A model generated the notes under the pieces. The model was given only the letters and a program-made list of their open reading frames with translations. It made no database searches and was not told the origin of the DNA. A stretch of DNA of 64,000 nucleotides, taken from the NCBI GenBank assembly GCA_963792385.1, contig CAWBVZ010000006.1, positions 558,001 through 622,000 of the forward strand, in the 5' to 3' direction. Source of the DNA: DASSUW01 sp963792385. Lineage in GTDB: Bacteria; Actinomycetota; Thermoleophilia; Solirubrobacterales; Solirubrobacteraceae. The first letter of the stretch is position 1, and each line of letters begins with the position of its first letter. Shown one piece after another: positions 39,717 to 49,689 of this stretch. A program made the position numbers and the translations under genes.

Positions 39717-39731
39717 GCTAACGCCGGGAGC

Positions 39732-42510
39732 TCAGGGCGCGAGCGCGCCGGCGAGATCGCGGCGCGAGCGGATGTCGAGCTTGCGGTACGCGCTGGAGAG
39801 GTGGACCTCGACGGTCTTGGGCGTGACGAACAGCGCCTGCGCGATCTCGCGGTTCGTGCTGCCGTCGGCGGCCAGGCGGGCGACGCGCAACTCGCGCGCG
39901 GTCAGCGAGCTCGACGCCGTGCAGCGCCGCCGTCCGCGGTCGCGCGCCGGTCGCGTAGAGCTCGGAGCGGACCTGCTCCACGAGCGGCGGGCAGGCGCAG
40001 CTCTCGGCCAGCTCGAGGGCCTGGCGCAGCGGCTCGCGTGCCTCGGTCAGGTCGCCGCGTCCGGCGCAGCAGGCCGCCGAGCGCTGCGAGCGCGCGAGCG
40101 AGCTCCAGCCGTCCCAGCGTGCCCGACAGCAGCTCGACCGCCTCGCGCAGATGCGCTTCGCCCGCCTCACCCTCGAGCTCGCCGAGCTGGCGCAGGCAGC
40201 GCCCGATCACGCGGCTGCCGCCGACGCCGCGCGCCAGCGCGAGCTCCGCCTCATCGCCGCGAGCGCCTCCTCCCGACGGTCGAGCTGCGCGAGCGCGCGG
40301 GCCTTCAGCGACTGCCACGGCTTCCAGTCGGGGTGGAGCACGTGCGGCGCCGTGCTGCCCATCAGCTCGGCGAGCTCGAGCGCCTCCGCCGGCTTGCCCT
40401 CCTCGAGCAGGATCTCCGCCTGCGTGCGCCGCCACAGGTTCGCGCCATCGGACTCCTCGCCTGACGGCGGCGGCGCGCCGAGCGCGGCCCGCGCCCGCGC
40501 GGGTTCGCCGGTCAGCACCGCCTGCAGGCCGACCAGCGCGCGCGCCCACGAGTCCCCGGTGGCATCGGAGCCCCACAGCTCCTGGAGCCGCAGCGCGATG
40601 GCGCACCGCCTCGCCGCCCTGCTCCAAGTCGCCGACGGCGAGCAGCAGATACGCGCCCTCGAACAGCTCGCTCGAGGACGTCGAGAAGCGCGAGCCGCGC
40701 CGGTGGGCCTCCTCGCGCGTCGTCCGATAGATCTCCTCGGCCCGCGGGCTCTCGGACAGCATCAGCGCGACCATCGCGGCCGACCAGAACAGGCCGTTGC
40801 CGCTCGCCATCAGGTCGCCGCCCGCATACGCCGCGAGCGCGAGCGCCTCGACGGCCGGGCGCCGGGCCGCCGCCGGCGCCCCATGCGAACGCTGCGGCGG
40901 CACGCGATCATCTTCGCGCCGACGCCGTCCCCCTCGCGCGCCTCGCGATAGTGGTCGAGGCGGGCGAGCGCCCCGCGGTCGTACCCGAAGAACACGGCGA
41001 TCAGCTCGATGCCCTCGATCATCTGGCGCAGGTCGGCGAGCTCGGGCGGCGAGCTCCGCCGCGGCGCGGCGGGCGAGCGCGCCGCCCTCCTCGGCCGCGC
41101 CGACGAACAGCTGTGACTGGGCGAGCGCCAGCGCGGCCATCGCACGAGCATGAGGCTCGGTCAGCTCGTCGTAGGCGCTACGGAGGTGCTCGACCGCGAG
41201 CGGCGCGTTGCTCTCGGCGGCCGCGATCCCGAGCTCGAAGTGCAGCCCCGGCGCGCAGTTCCGGCGGCGGCGGCTCCTCGAGCGCGCGGCCGAGGTAGGC
41301 GATCGCGTTCTCGGGGCCGCCGCGCCGGACCGCCTCGCGCGCCGCGCCGAGCAGCGTCGCGACCGTCTCGGGCTCGCCGCGACGCGGGGCGTGCACGAGC
41401 TGCGCGGCGACCTCTTCGTCGGCCGCGTGCGCGCGGACCAGCACCGCGGCGGCGCGGCCGTGCTGAAGCTCGCGCTCCCCTCCCGGGATGTCGTCGTAGA
41501 CGGCGTCGCGCACCAGCGGGTGGACGAAGCCGAGCGGCGGATCCGGCCGCAGGATGTCCGCGCGCGCAAGATCGCCCGCGGCGCGCGCGACCGCGTCCTC
41601 GTCGAACCCGGTGAGCGCGGCGATCGCGGGGAGCTTGGAGCTCTCGCCGAGCACGGCGACGGCGCGGGCGACCGCGGCGGCGTCCTCGCGCAGCCGCGAG
41701 AGCCGGAGCAGCACGGTCCGCGACACGGCGCGCGAGCCGATGCCGCGCACCGCCACCGCTCCCGCGGCGCTCGGCCGCACGCCGTCCTGCTCGAGCGCGG
41801 TCAGCACGTGGCGGAGCAGCAGCGGGTTGCCGCCAGTGGCCTCCAGGCAGGCAGCCGTGAAGCCGGGGTCCGGCGTCGCCGAGCCGCTCGCGCACCAGGT
41901 CCGCCACCGCCGCCTCGCTCAGCGGTCCTGGGCGCACCGCCGCCGACAGCGGGTCGCCCGCGATCTCGGCGAGCAGCTGCGGGTCCGTACCCGGGTCGGT
42001 CGAGCGCACGGTCGCGGCGACGAGCACCCGCGCGCCCTCGAGCCGCGCCGCGAGGTAGGCGACGAAGCGCAGCGACGGCCGGTCGCTCCACTGCAGGTCG
42101 TCGATCGCGATCAACACCGGTCGCTCCTCGGCGAGGTTGAGCGTCGCCCAGTAGAGCCCGTGCAGGACGGCGAACGTGCCCTCGGCGTCACCCTCCGGCG
42201 CGCCGAGCACGCCCTCGGCCGACGCGGCGCCGCCCGCGAGCAGCCGGGCGCGCCGCTCGGCGTCGCGCGCCACCGGCTCGAAGAGCTGGCGGACGGCGCC
42301 GAACGAGAACTCGCGCTCGAGCTCACTGCAGCGCGCGGTGAGCACCGTCATGCCGCGCGCGGCGCGCTCGCGCGCGGCGGCGAGCAGGCGCGTCTTGCCG
42401 ATTCCCGCCGGTCCTTCGATCAGGACGACGCGGCCGGCCCCGTCGCGCGTTTCGTCGAGCAGCCGCTCGAGCGTCGCCAGCTCGCGATCACGCTCGAGCA
42501 GAACGTCCAT
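39732..42510 (-). pseudogene. LAL-type LuxR regulator (AAA ATPase, TPR-like, LuxR HTH), six or more frameshifts
   Basis: About 925 residues in total. N-terminal STAND/AAA domain: LLERDRELATLERLLDETRD, Walker A GPAGIGKTRLL, Walker B VLIAIDDLQWSD, then helical middle regions (LHFELGIAAAESNAPLAVEH, AEILLEEGKPAEALELAELM) and a C-terminal LuxR helix-turn-helix LTARELRVARLAADGSTNRE, TPKTVEVHLSSAYRKLDIRS ending at TGA 39732. The frame switches repeatedly through 39900-41900. MalT-like ATP-dependent activator; inducer unknown. Confidence 0.82.
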
Positions 42511-42529
42511 GCGCGGGGATCGTATGGGC

Positions 42530-43234
42530 TCAGCGGTTGTGGTTCACGAACTCGACGTTGTTCCCGTCGGGGTCGAGCACGAACGCTCCGTAGTAGCCGG
42601 GGTGATAGGCCGGCCGCTCGCCCGGAGCGCCGTTGTCGCGGTAGCCGGCCGCGATCGCGACGCGGTGGAACGCGTCGACCGTCGCGTCGTCGCTCGCGGG
42701 GAAGGCGATGTGCACGTGCTCGGTCGGCGTCCCGCTCGCGAGCGAGAACGACCCTTCCTCTCCCACGACCTGCACGTGGTCGGGCGAGTGCGTGCGCGTG
42801 CGCAGGCCGATCGTCTCGTAGAACCGCGCCGACGCCGCGACGTCGGCGACGCGGATCCACAGGTGGTCGATCCAGCCGCGGCGTGGCATCGCGCCGTGGT
42901 GCACGGCCTCGGCGCTGTTGCCGTCGGGGTCGAGCAGGAACGCGCCGTAGTAATCCTCGCGGTACTGCGGCCGCGGCCCGGGCGCGCCGTCGTCACCGTA
43001 GCCCGCGTCGATGCCGGCGCGCCAGAACGCGTCGACGTGCTCGCGCGAGGGCGCCGCGAAGCCGATGTGCAGCCGCCGCGTCACGGCGTCGCGCTCGCTC
43101 AGCGTGAACTGGCCCCACTCGGCAATCTCATCGTCCGAGTAGATCTGCTCGAACCCGAGCGCGCGCAGCACGATCACGTAGAACCGCTCCGACGCTGCCC
43201 GATCCGAGACTTCGATTTGCACGTGGTCGAACAT
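42530..43234 (-). CDS. VOC-superfamily protein with two glyoxalase-like domains
   Basis: 234 residues from ATG 43234. Two VOC modules in tandem: MFDHVQIEVSDRAASERFYV to YYGAFLLDPDGNSAEAVHHG, and WIDHLWIRVADVAASARFYE to YYGAFVLDPDGNNVEFVNHN. Each has the His near the start and Glu near the end that bind a metal in glyoxalase I or extradiol dioxygenases. Substrate unknown. On the same strand as the LuxR regulator downstream (20-base gap). Confidence 0.85.
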   Translation of the reverse strand: MFDHVQIEVSDRAASERFYVIVLRALGFEQIYSDDEIAEWGQFTLSERDAVTRRLHIGFAAPSREHVDAFWRAGIDAGYGDDGAPGPRPQYREDYYGAFLLDPDGNSAEAVHHGAMPRRGWIDHLWIRVADVAASARFYETIGLRTRTHSPDHVQVVGEEGSFSLASGTPTEHVHIAFPASDDATVDAFHRVAIAAGYRDNGAPGERPAYHPGYYGAFVLDPDGNNVEFVNHNR

Positions 43235-43321
43235 CGCGGCGACTATGCCATGCCGTTCTCGCCCAAGCTTCCCTAGCCCCGGTAGGGTCGTCCAGACCGC
43301 CCGGCGCAGAAGGGGAATGTG

Positions 43322-44479
43322 ATGACTTCCGTGATACAGGCGAGACCCGAGGCCGGAGCCGAGGGCAAGGCGAACGGCAAGCCGCAGGACGCGTTCGGCG
43401 AGTTCCTGCGCGCGGTGCGGACGCCGGTCGAGCCCGGGCGCGCGGACCGCAACGTGGCGATCGCGTTCGCCTCCGGCTGGCACGCCGCCGACGCGCGCTC
43501 GGCGTCCGCCGCGGCGGACGCCGGCGACGGCGACGCGCAGCAGACGCTCACGCTCGCGGGCGCGATGCTGCGAGCCGACGTCGCCCGGCTCGGAGAGCCG
43601 CTCCGGGCGGCGGCCCAGGACGTCGACGCGGTCATGCAGGCGATCGACGGCCTGGACGCCGGCCAGGCCCGCGCCGAGGCGGCAGGTCGGGTGTCCGACG
43701 TGTTCGGCGCGCAGCTTCTCGCGGCGGACTTCCGGCTCGGCAAGGCGTTCGTGCTCGGATGCCGGATCGCGGCATTGCGCGACGCCGCGCCCGCCGACGC
43801 CTTCGATCCGGCCGTGTTCGCGAAGCGCTTCGTCGAGGATCACGATCGCCTCCAGGATTCGCTGTCACAGCTCGCCACGGCGCTGCCGCCGAACGCCGGC
43901 CACAGCGTCCGCGACTCCCTGAACATGTGGGCGACGGCGCTCACTACGGACGACCGGAAGCTGACGGCGCTGCGGCCCGACCACGTGACGCGGCAGGTCG
44001 AGGCGTGGCGCACGCTGCTGTCCGGCGAGAAGGCCGGTCGCGACACCTTGGAGCTCCCGGACTACGTCGGCGTGGCGGAGGGCGTGGCCGACCAGATCCG
44101 GCAGGTCATCCGACGCGGCCTGCGGCGGTTCTGGCCTCTGCTCGCCGCCGCGACAGTCCTGCTGCTGGCCGGGATCGCGCTGATCGTCGTGCTGCGGGAC
44201 TCCGCCGGGGTGACGGCCGGGATCGCCGCCGTGATCACGTCACTGGGCTTGACGTGGAAAGGCCTCGGCGGCTCGCTCGGGCGGGCGATCGCCAAGGTCG
44301 AACAGCCGGCGTGGGCGGCCGAGGTCGACCGGGCGATCGCGTTCGCGATCACTCGTCCGCTTCCCCTCGAGCTGGTCGAGAATGCGGACGACGGCACGCT
44401 GCTCGGCGCGCTGCGCTCGTGGCGCAAGGACCACGCGCGACCGACCGACCAGGGAAGGCGGATGCCCGCTCAGACGTAG
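43322..44479 (+). CDS. Hypothetical membrane-anchored protein with long soluble N-domain
   Basis: 385 residues from ATG 43322 (AAGGGG six bases upstream). Residues 1-265 are soluble, Ala-rich and helical (for example AEAAGRVSDVFGAQLLAADF, VAEGVADQIRQVIRRGLRRF). Two hydrophobic helices follow at about 270-291 and 297-312, then a conserved-looking GLTWKGLGGSLGRAIAKVEQ segment and a basic tail. I recognise no family. The arrangement resembles a membrane-tethered helical bundle. Its 3' end overlaps the convergent membrane protein by 10 bases. Confidence 0.7.
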   Translation: MTSVIQARPEAGAEGKANGKPQDAFGEFLRAVRTPVEPGRADRNVAIAFASGWHAADARSASAAADAGDGDAQQTLTLAGAMLRADVARLGEPLRAAAQDVDAVMQAIDGLDAGQARAEAAGRVSDVFGAQLLAADFRLGKAFVLGCRIAALRDAAPADAFDPAVFAKRFVEDHDRLQDSLSQLATALPPNAGHSVRDSLNMWATALTTDDRKLTALRPDHVTRQVEAWRTLLSGEKAGRDTLELPDYVGVAEGVADQIRQVIRRGLRRFWPLLAAATVLLLAGIALIVVLRDSAGVTAGIAAVITSLGLTWKGLGGSLGRAIAKVEQPAWAAEVDRAIAFAITRPLPLELVENADDGTLLGALRSWRKDHARPTDQGRRMPAQT

Positions 44480-45357
44480 AGCGCCACGCGGACGCCGATG
44501 ACCGTGAGGCCGGACAGCGCCATCGCGGTGCCGTGCCCGCGGTTGCCGTTGAAGGCGAGGACGAATCCGACCAGGACGCCGAGGAGCGCGATCGGCGGGA
44601 CCACGATCGCGGCGACGATCGACGCCCACGCGAGGCGGACCATGTGGAGCCGCTCGATCGTGCGACGGCCGCCCTCGTCGGCGGGCGCGTTCAGGTGCGC
44701 CTCGATCGCGAGCGCGTCGTACACCGTCAGCGGCCGGGTGACGCCGAGCGCGTCGAGCGTCCGCTCGGCGTGACCGGCGTCCCGTGCGGCGAGCAGCAAT
44801 GCCGCGAGTCGCTCGCCGCGATACACACCGCCCAGCCGCGATCGGCGGACGTCGGCGCCTGCCGCCGGCGGGTCGAACACGAACAGGACGTTCGGGTCCG
44901 CGCCGTCCGGCGCCATCACCGGGAGCGGCGACCAGCCCTTGCTCCAGAGAAAGCCGTCGTCGTCGCCGTGAACGCGAAACCGGAGCTTGCCCTCGCAGTC
45001 GACGGCGGCGAGGCGAATCGCGGCGGCCGGTACGACCAGCGGACGGCGCAGCTGCTCCGGGTAGACGATCGTGATCGCACCCGGGCCAACGACGAGACTC
45101 GCCTTCCGACGCAACCCGACCATCCGGCGCACGAGCACTGCGGTCGGCGCCAGCGCGGCGACCGCGATCGCCAGCAGGACCGCGCCGCGGGCGCCGCCCA
45201 TCGGCTCGATGCCGACGCCGGCGACGACGGCGAGCGCAAAGCCCGCGACCGGCGTGCCGAGCAGGAGCGCCGCCAGGAGCGCAGGGATCACGGACCGCGG
45301 CCGCCGCGAGCGAAGCGGCAGCACGGTCGTGCTCAGCGGAGGGGCCCACGTGGTCAC
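44470..45357 (-). CDS. Hypothetical membrane protein with internal PH-like region
   Basis: 295 residues with two N-terminal helices (about 23-47 and 58-78), a soluble centre (about 82-235) and two C-terminal helices (about 240-262, 273-293). The centre begins KASLVVGPGAITIVYPEQLR, resembling bacterial PH-domain membrane proteins. No catalytic motif visible and no family named with confidence. Downstream of a lipoprotein gene on the same strand. Confidence 0.65.
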   Translation of the reverse strand: MTTWAPPLSTTVLPLRSRRPRSVIPALLAALLLGTPVAGFALAVVAGVGIEPMGGARGAVLLAIAVAALAPTAVLVRRMVGLRRKASLVVGPGAITIVYPEQLRRPLVVPAAAIRLAAVDCEGKLRFRVHGDDDGFLWSKGWSPLPVMAPDGADPNVLFVFDPPAAGADVRRSRLGGVYRGERLAALLLAARDAGHAERTLDALGVTRPLTVYDALAIEAHLNAPADEGGRRTIERLHMVRLAWASIVAAIVVPPIALLGVLVGFVLAFNGNRGHGTAMALSGLTVIGVRVALYV

Positions 45358-45408
45358 TCCTTGGATATCGGCACCATCGGCCGATGCACGACCCGGCCCG
45401 CTCGCTCG

Positions 45409-46008
45409 TCACCTCCGAGCGCCGCGGGGCGGCGAAGACGCCCGGTACGAGAACCGGAGCGCCGCGCTGCTGGCCTCCGTCTCCCACGCGCTCGTGGCGT
45501 CCGCCCACAACGTTCCCTCGACGGCCCGCAGCTCGACGCCCCGGCACGAGCGCGCGAGATCGAACCGAACGCGGCGCGTGAGCTCGGTCGGCGCGGCGGT
45601 ACCGGGCGCGATCCGAGTGCGGGCGATCGCCGGCGGCGGGAAGTACCGGATCAGCGGGAGGACATCGCCGCCACAGCGGATTCGCGCGGTCAGGCTGACC
45701 CGGATCCTGGCCATGCCCTGCTTGTCGCGACCGACCGCCGTCGGCGTCAGCACGGGCGCCGCGAGCCGCACGCCGGCGGGAGCGCGCCCGCCGGACACCG
45801 CCTCCGCCGCGCCCAGGCGGAGCACGGCCTCGGGCGCCGTGCGGTCGATCTGGGGGACCGTCACGCGGCGCGGCTCCGCCCCGTGGCCCGCCGCCATCCC
45901 GGCATCCGGAGCGCCGATCCGCGGCCGCTCGGGAGCCGCCGGCCGCGGATCGTCGTCGCCACCGCACCCGGCGAAGATCAGTAGGGCGACGAGAACCGCT
46001 CGGGCCAT
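45409..46008 (-). CDS. Hypothetical lipoprotein
   Basis: 199 residues from ATG 46008. The N-terminus MARAVLVALLIFAGCGGDDD is a clear lipoprotein signal with lipobox FAGC. The mature part is Pro/Ala/Arg-rich with two cysteines (ARIRCGGDVLP, DLARSCRGVELR) that may pair. No known domain recognised. Divergent from the LysR gene (71-base gap) and upstream of a membrane protein on the same strand. Confidence 0.65.
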   Translation of the reverse strand: MARAVLVALLIFAGCGGDDDPRPAAPERPRIGAPDAGMAAGHGAEPRRVTVPQIDRTAPEAVLRLGAAEAVSGGRAPAGVRLAAPVLTPTAVGRDKQGMARIRVSLTARIRCGGDVLPLIRYFPPPAIARTRIAPGTAAPTELTRRVRFDLARSCRGVELRAVEGTLWADATSAWETEASSAALRFSYRASSPPRGARR

Positions 46009-46078
46009 GCCAACGATGCTAGGCACGACCTCGAGCGCACGGAAATAGCATCTCGCCGGTGTCTCATAAGCTGCGGGC

Positions 46079-46999
46079 ATGACCGCCGACCCACGGCTTC
46101 TCCGGCCGTTCGTCGCCCTCGCGGACGAACTGCACTTCGGCCGCGCCGCCGAGCGCCTGCACATCACCCAGCCCGCGCTCAGCCAGCAGATCGCGCGCCT
46201 CGAGTACCAACTCGGCGTGCGGCTGTTCGATCGGACCCGGACGCAGGTGGAGCTGACCGAGGCCGGCGCCGCGATGCTCGCACCGGCGCGGACCGCGATC
46301 GATGCGATGGCCGCCGCCGAGGAGATCGCCCGCAGCCACGCCGGCGGCGAGGCCGGCGAGTTGCGGCTCGGGCTGTCGCCGGGCACGCACTACCTGGCGC
46401 AGGCACTGCTGGCGGAGTTCGCCCGCCGCCGCCCGCACGTGCGCGTCCGCGCCCGCCAGGACGGGTCGGGAGTGATCGCCGAGCAGGTGGCCGATGGGCA
46501 GCTCGAGCTCGCGCTCGGCTTCTGCACGGAGCCGATCGACGGCGTCGTGTGTGAGCCGCTGCGCGACGAGCCCGCCGTGGTCGCGGTCGCCGGCCATCAC
46601 CCGCTCGCCGCCCGCGACGAGGTCGCGCTGACCGAGCTCGCCGGCGAGACGTTCGCGCTGGTCGACCCTCACGACGGCGCCGGCTACAACCGCGCGGTCG
46701 CGGCGCTCTGCCGCGACGCGGGCTTCGAGCCGCGTACCCGCCCCGACGCGCACGGGCCGATGGCGTGGGAGACCGCCGTGCGCAGCGAGCGGTGCGTCGG
46801 CCTCACGACGCGCTCGGCGGCGCCGTCGACCGCCCGCGGGGTTCGCCTGCTCGATCTCCGCCCGGCCGCGACGTTCCAGCTTGATCTCGTCCAGCCGGCC
46901 GGGCCGGAGACGGCGCGCCGCCCCGCCGCCCGCGCGTTCGCCGCCCTCGCGCGCGAGCTGGCTACTTCAGGAACACCGCCTCCGGAAGCAACGCGCTGA
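46079..46999 (+). CDS. LysR-family transcriptional regulator
   Basis: 306 residues. Winged helix LLRPFVALADELHFGRAAER then HITQPALSQQIARLEYQLGV, and effector-binding domain starting GELRLGLSPGTHYLAQALLA. The opening ADELHFGRAAERLHITQPALS is characteristic of the CatR/BenM-like branch. It is divergent from the lipoprotein gene, while its 3' end overlaps the convergent formamidase by 38 bases. Confidence 0.92.
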   Translation: MTADPRLLRPFVALADELHFGRAAERLHITQPALSQQIARLEYQLGVRLFDRTRTQVELTEAGAAMLAPARTAIDAMAAAEEIARSHAGGEAGELRLGLSPGTHYLAQALLAEFARRRPHVRVRARQDGSGVIAEQVADGQLELALGFCTEPIDGVVCEPLRDEPAVVAVAGHHPLAARDEVALTELAGETFALVDPHDGAGYNRAVAALCRDAGFEPRTRPDAHGPMAWETAVRSERCVGLTTRSAAPSTARGVRLLDLRPAATFQLDLVQPAGPETARRPAARAFAALARELATSGTPPPEATR

Positions 47000-47900
47000 C
47001 GACGTACTGCCCGGCGTCGACGATCTCGGAGATCTTGAGATCGACGCACAGGCTGCAGAGGACGTACGCGTCCTCGCGGCCGAGCTTGTAGGTCTCCTCG
47101 ATGTGGTCGACCATCGCGCGCACGGCATCCTGCGCGCCCGCGAACAGGTCCGGGCCGACGCCGGTCGTGCCGTAGAACGGCGCGCTGTCCACGCGCGGTG
47201 TGAGCGGAGCCGGCGTGCGGTACTGCGGGCCCGGAATCGACCGGCCCTTCTCGAGCGTGAAGCGGAGTGACGAGTACATCGGCGCCTCGAGCCCGGTCAC
47301 GCACACCTCGCCGTCGCCCTGGCAACCATGGGCGTCGCCGACCGAGAACAGCGCGCCGTCGAGCTCGACGGGCAGGTACAGCGTCGAGCCGCGCACGAGC
47401 TGCCGCGTGTCCATGTTGCCTCCGAACTTCCCGGGCGGCATGACCGGGACGGCGCTCGCTCCGGCGTGGCAGACGCCCATCGTGCCGAAGAACGGGGCGA
47501 GCGGGATCGCAATGTCCTCGCGCACGTAGGCGAAGTCGCCGTTGGAGATGTCGAAGATCCGCAGGTAGGCGTCCGGGAAATCGTCGGCCAGCAGGCCGAG
47601 CCCGGGGAGGATCGCGCTCCAACCCCAGCCCTGGGTGCGGATGTCGAGCACCTCGATGGCGAGCGTGTCGCCCGGCTTTGCTCCCTTCACCACGATCGGC
47701 CCCGCGAGCGGATAGACCCGGTCCCAGTCGAGTCCGGCAACGATCACGCCCACGTCCGAGTCGGGCCCGATCTGGTTGTCGCTGACGTCGCGCGTCCACA
47801 CGACCACCGTGTCGCCCGAGTCGATCTCGAGTACGGGCTCGTGCCCGACGTCCCACGTGAAGTGCACCCGCTCGTCCGGCAGGTAATGGGTCCGCGGCAC
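46962..47900 (-). CDS. Acetamidase/formamidase-family amidohydrolase
   Basis: 312 residues, the family length. Features: VHFTWDVGHEPVLEIDSGDT, QIGPDSDVG, LAGPIVVKGAKPGDTLAIEV, PFFGTMGVCHAG, PGKFGGNMDTRQLVRGSTLY and SVGDAHGCQGDGEVCVTGLE. These match FmdA-like hydrolases that release ammonia from short amides; the Asp/His/Glu metal site appears complete. The start MPRTHYLP at 47900 is supported by GAGGAG five bases upstream. Confidence 0.9.
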   Translation of the reverse strand: MPRTHYLPDERVHFTWDVGHEPVLEIDSGDTVVVWTRDVSDNQIGPDSDVGVIVAGLDWDRVYPLAGPIVVKGAKPGDTLAIEVLDIRTQGWGWSAILPGLGLLADDFPDAYLRIFDISNGDFAYVREDIAIPLAPFFGTMGVCHAGASAVPVMPPGKFGGNMDTRQLVRGSTLYLPVELDGALFSVGDAHGCQGDGEVCVTGLEAPMYSSLRFTLEKGRSIPGPQYRTPAPLTPRVDSAPFYGTTGVGPDLFAGAQDAVRAMVDHIEETYKLGREDAYVLCSLCVDLKISEIVDAGQYVVSALLPEAVFLK

Positions 47901-47946
47901 GTCTCCTCCTCGGTTGGCTCGCTCCGTCCGGCGGAGCCTATGGCGT

Positions 47947-49689
47947 TCAGCCGATCGGCGCCTCGACGGAGGCGAGCGCGCGGGCGAGCCGGCGGAACGG
48001 GCCGTCGGCGGCGAGCAGAGCTGCCTCGGTGCCGCGCTGCACGATCCGGCCGTGGTCGATCACGACGATCTCGTCGGCCCGCCTGACCGTCGAGAGCCGG
48101 TGGGCGATGATGATCGACGTGCGGCCGTGCAGGAGGCGGTCGAGCGCGCGCTCGATCAGCAGCTCGGTCGGGCGGTCGATGTTCGACGTCGCCTCGTCGA
48201 GGATCAGGATGCGCGGGTCGGCGAGCAGCGCGCGAGCGATCGAGATCAGCTGGCGCTCACCGGCCGACAGGCCGCTGCCGCCCTCGCGCACCGGGTGGTC
48301 GAGACCCTCGGGGAAGCGGCGCGCGAGCCGGTCGAGGCCGAGCGACGCCGCGGTCTCGCGCACCTCGGCGTCGGTCGCCTCCGGGCGCGCGAAGCGGATG
48401 TTGTCGGCGATCGTGCCGGAGAACAGGAACGGGTCCTGGAGCACCACGCCGAGCTGGCGGCGGTACGCCTGCAGGCTGAGCTCCCGCAGGTCGATCCCGT
48501 CGGCGCGGATACTGCCCTCCAGCGGGTCGTAGAAGCGCGCGACGAGCTTGGCCAGCGTCGACTTGCCGCCGCCCGACTCGCCGACCAGCGCGGTGCAGCC
48601 GCCCGCCGGCACGACGAGGTCGATGCCGTGCAGCACGCGCTTGGGACCGTAGGCGAAGTGGATGTCGTCGAAGCGGATCTCGCCGCGCAGGCGGCCGGGA
48701 TCACGCGGGTGGTCGGGCTCGCGCACGTCGGCCTCGGTGTCGAGTACCGCGCTGACCTTGATCATCGCGGCGGTCGCCGACTGCAGCTGGCTGTAGATGT
48801 CCGAGAGCTCCTGCAGCGGCTGGAACACCAGCTGGAGCAGGAAGTACGCCGCGGCCAGCGTGCCGATCTCGCTGGTGGGCAAGACGCCGGCGCCGACCGC
48901 GAGCACCGCGACGGTCGCGATGACGCCGAGGAACTCGATCGACGGGAAGAACGTTGACGAGATCCGCTGCGCGTACACGTTGGCGCTGCGGTTGGCGCCG
49001 TTGAGCTCGTCGAAGCGCTCGCGGAACGCGTCCTCGCGCCGGAACGACTGGACGACCGCCATGCCTGCCACCGACTCGGCGAGGTGCGCGGTGACGCCGC
49101 CGATGCGGTTGCGGACCTCGAGCTGGGCGGCGGCGGAGCGGCGCTGGAACGAGCGCGTGAGCACGAGCGCGGGCGGCAGCACGACCAGCGCCACGAGCGC
49201 CAGCCGCCAGTCGTTGATGAACAGCGCCGTTATGGCCGCGGGCAGCAGCACGGAGCTGGTCACCAGCGTCGGCAGGCCCGACGAGAGCACGTCCGAGATC
49301 GCATCCACGTCGCTCGTCAGCCGAGCGATGATCCAGCCGGCCCGCTGCTCGGAGAAGTAGCGCAGCGACAGCGACGTCAGGTGGTCGAACAGCTCACGGC
49401 GCAGCCCCAGCACCAACTCCTGGCCGAACCGCGCCATGCCGCGGATCACGAAGCCGAACAGCGCCCAGCCGATGAGGCTGACGATCAGGTAGGCGACCGC
49501 CGCGAGGGCCAGCGTGTGCTCGTCCCGCGGCACGATGCCGTCGTTGATCGCCGCCCGCACGAGCAGCCAGCTCCCGCTCTGCGCGAACGCCTCGACAACC
49601 GCGCACCCGAGCAGCAGCGCGAGCCAGCCGCGGCGCTCGTCGACGTGGCGGCGCAGGCGCCGCAGGCCGGTGGGCGGATTACGCCGCAA
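47947..49689 (-). CDS. ABC exporter half-transporter (canonical NBD)
   Basis: 580 residues from TTG 49689 (AGAGG six bases upstream; the start overlaps the end of the partner gene). Six-helix membrane domain, then NBD with Walker A GESGGGKST, signature LSAGE (474-478) and Walker B ILILD498-E499 with the catalytic glutamate, plus the H-loop IIAHRLSTV. With the upstream gene it forms a type IV heterodimeric exporter (BmrCD/TM287-288 type). Substrate: unknown lipids or drugs. Confidence 0.92.
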   Translation of the reverse strand: MRRNPPTGLRRLRRHVDERRGWLALLLGCAVVEAFAQSGSWLLVRAAINDGIVPRDEHTLALAAVAYLIVSLIGWALFGFVIRGMARFGQELVLGLRRELFDHLTSLSLRYFSEQRAGWIIARLTSDVDAISDVLSSGLPTLVTSSVLLPAAITALFINDWRLALVALVVLPPALVLTRSFQRRSAAAQLEVRNRIGGVTAHLAESVAGMAVVQSFRREDAFRERFDELNGANRSANVYAQRISSTFFPSIEFLGVIATVAVLAVGAGVLPTSEIGTLAAAYFLLQLVFQPLQELSDIYSQLQSATAAMIKVSAVLDTEADVREPDHPRDPGRLRGEIRFDDIHFAYGPKRVLHGIDLVVPAGGCTALVGESGGGKSTLAKLVARFYDPLEGSIRADGIDLRELSLQAYRRQLGVVLQDPFLFSGTIADNIRFARPEATDAEVRETAASLGLDRLARRFPEGLDHPVREGGSGLSAGERQLISIARALLADPRILILDEATSNIDRPTELLIERALDRLLHGRTSIIIAHRLSTVRRADEIVVIDHGRIVQRGTEAALLAADGPFRRLARALASVEAPIG

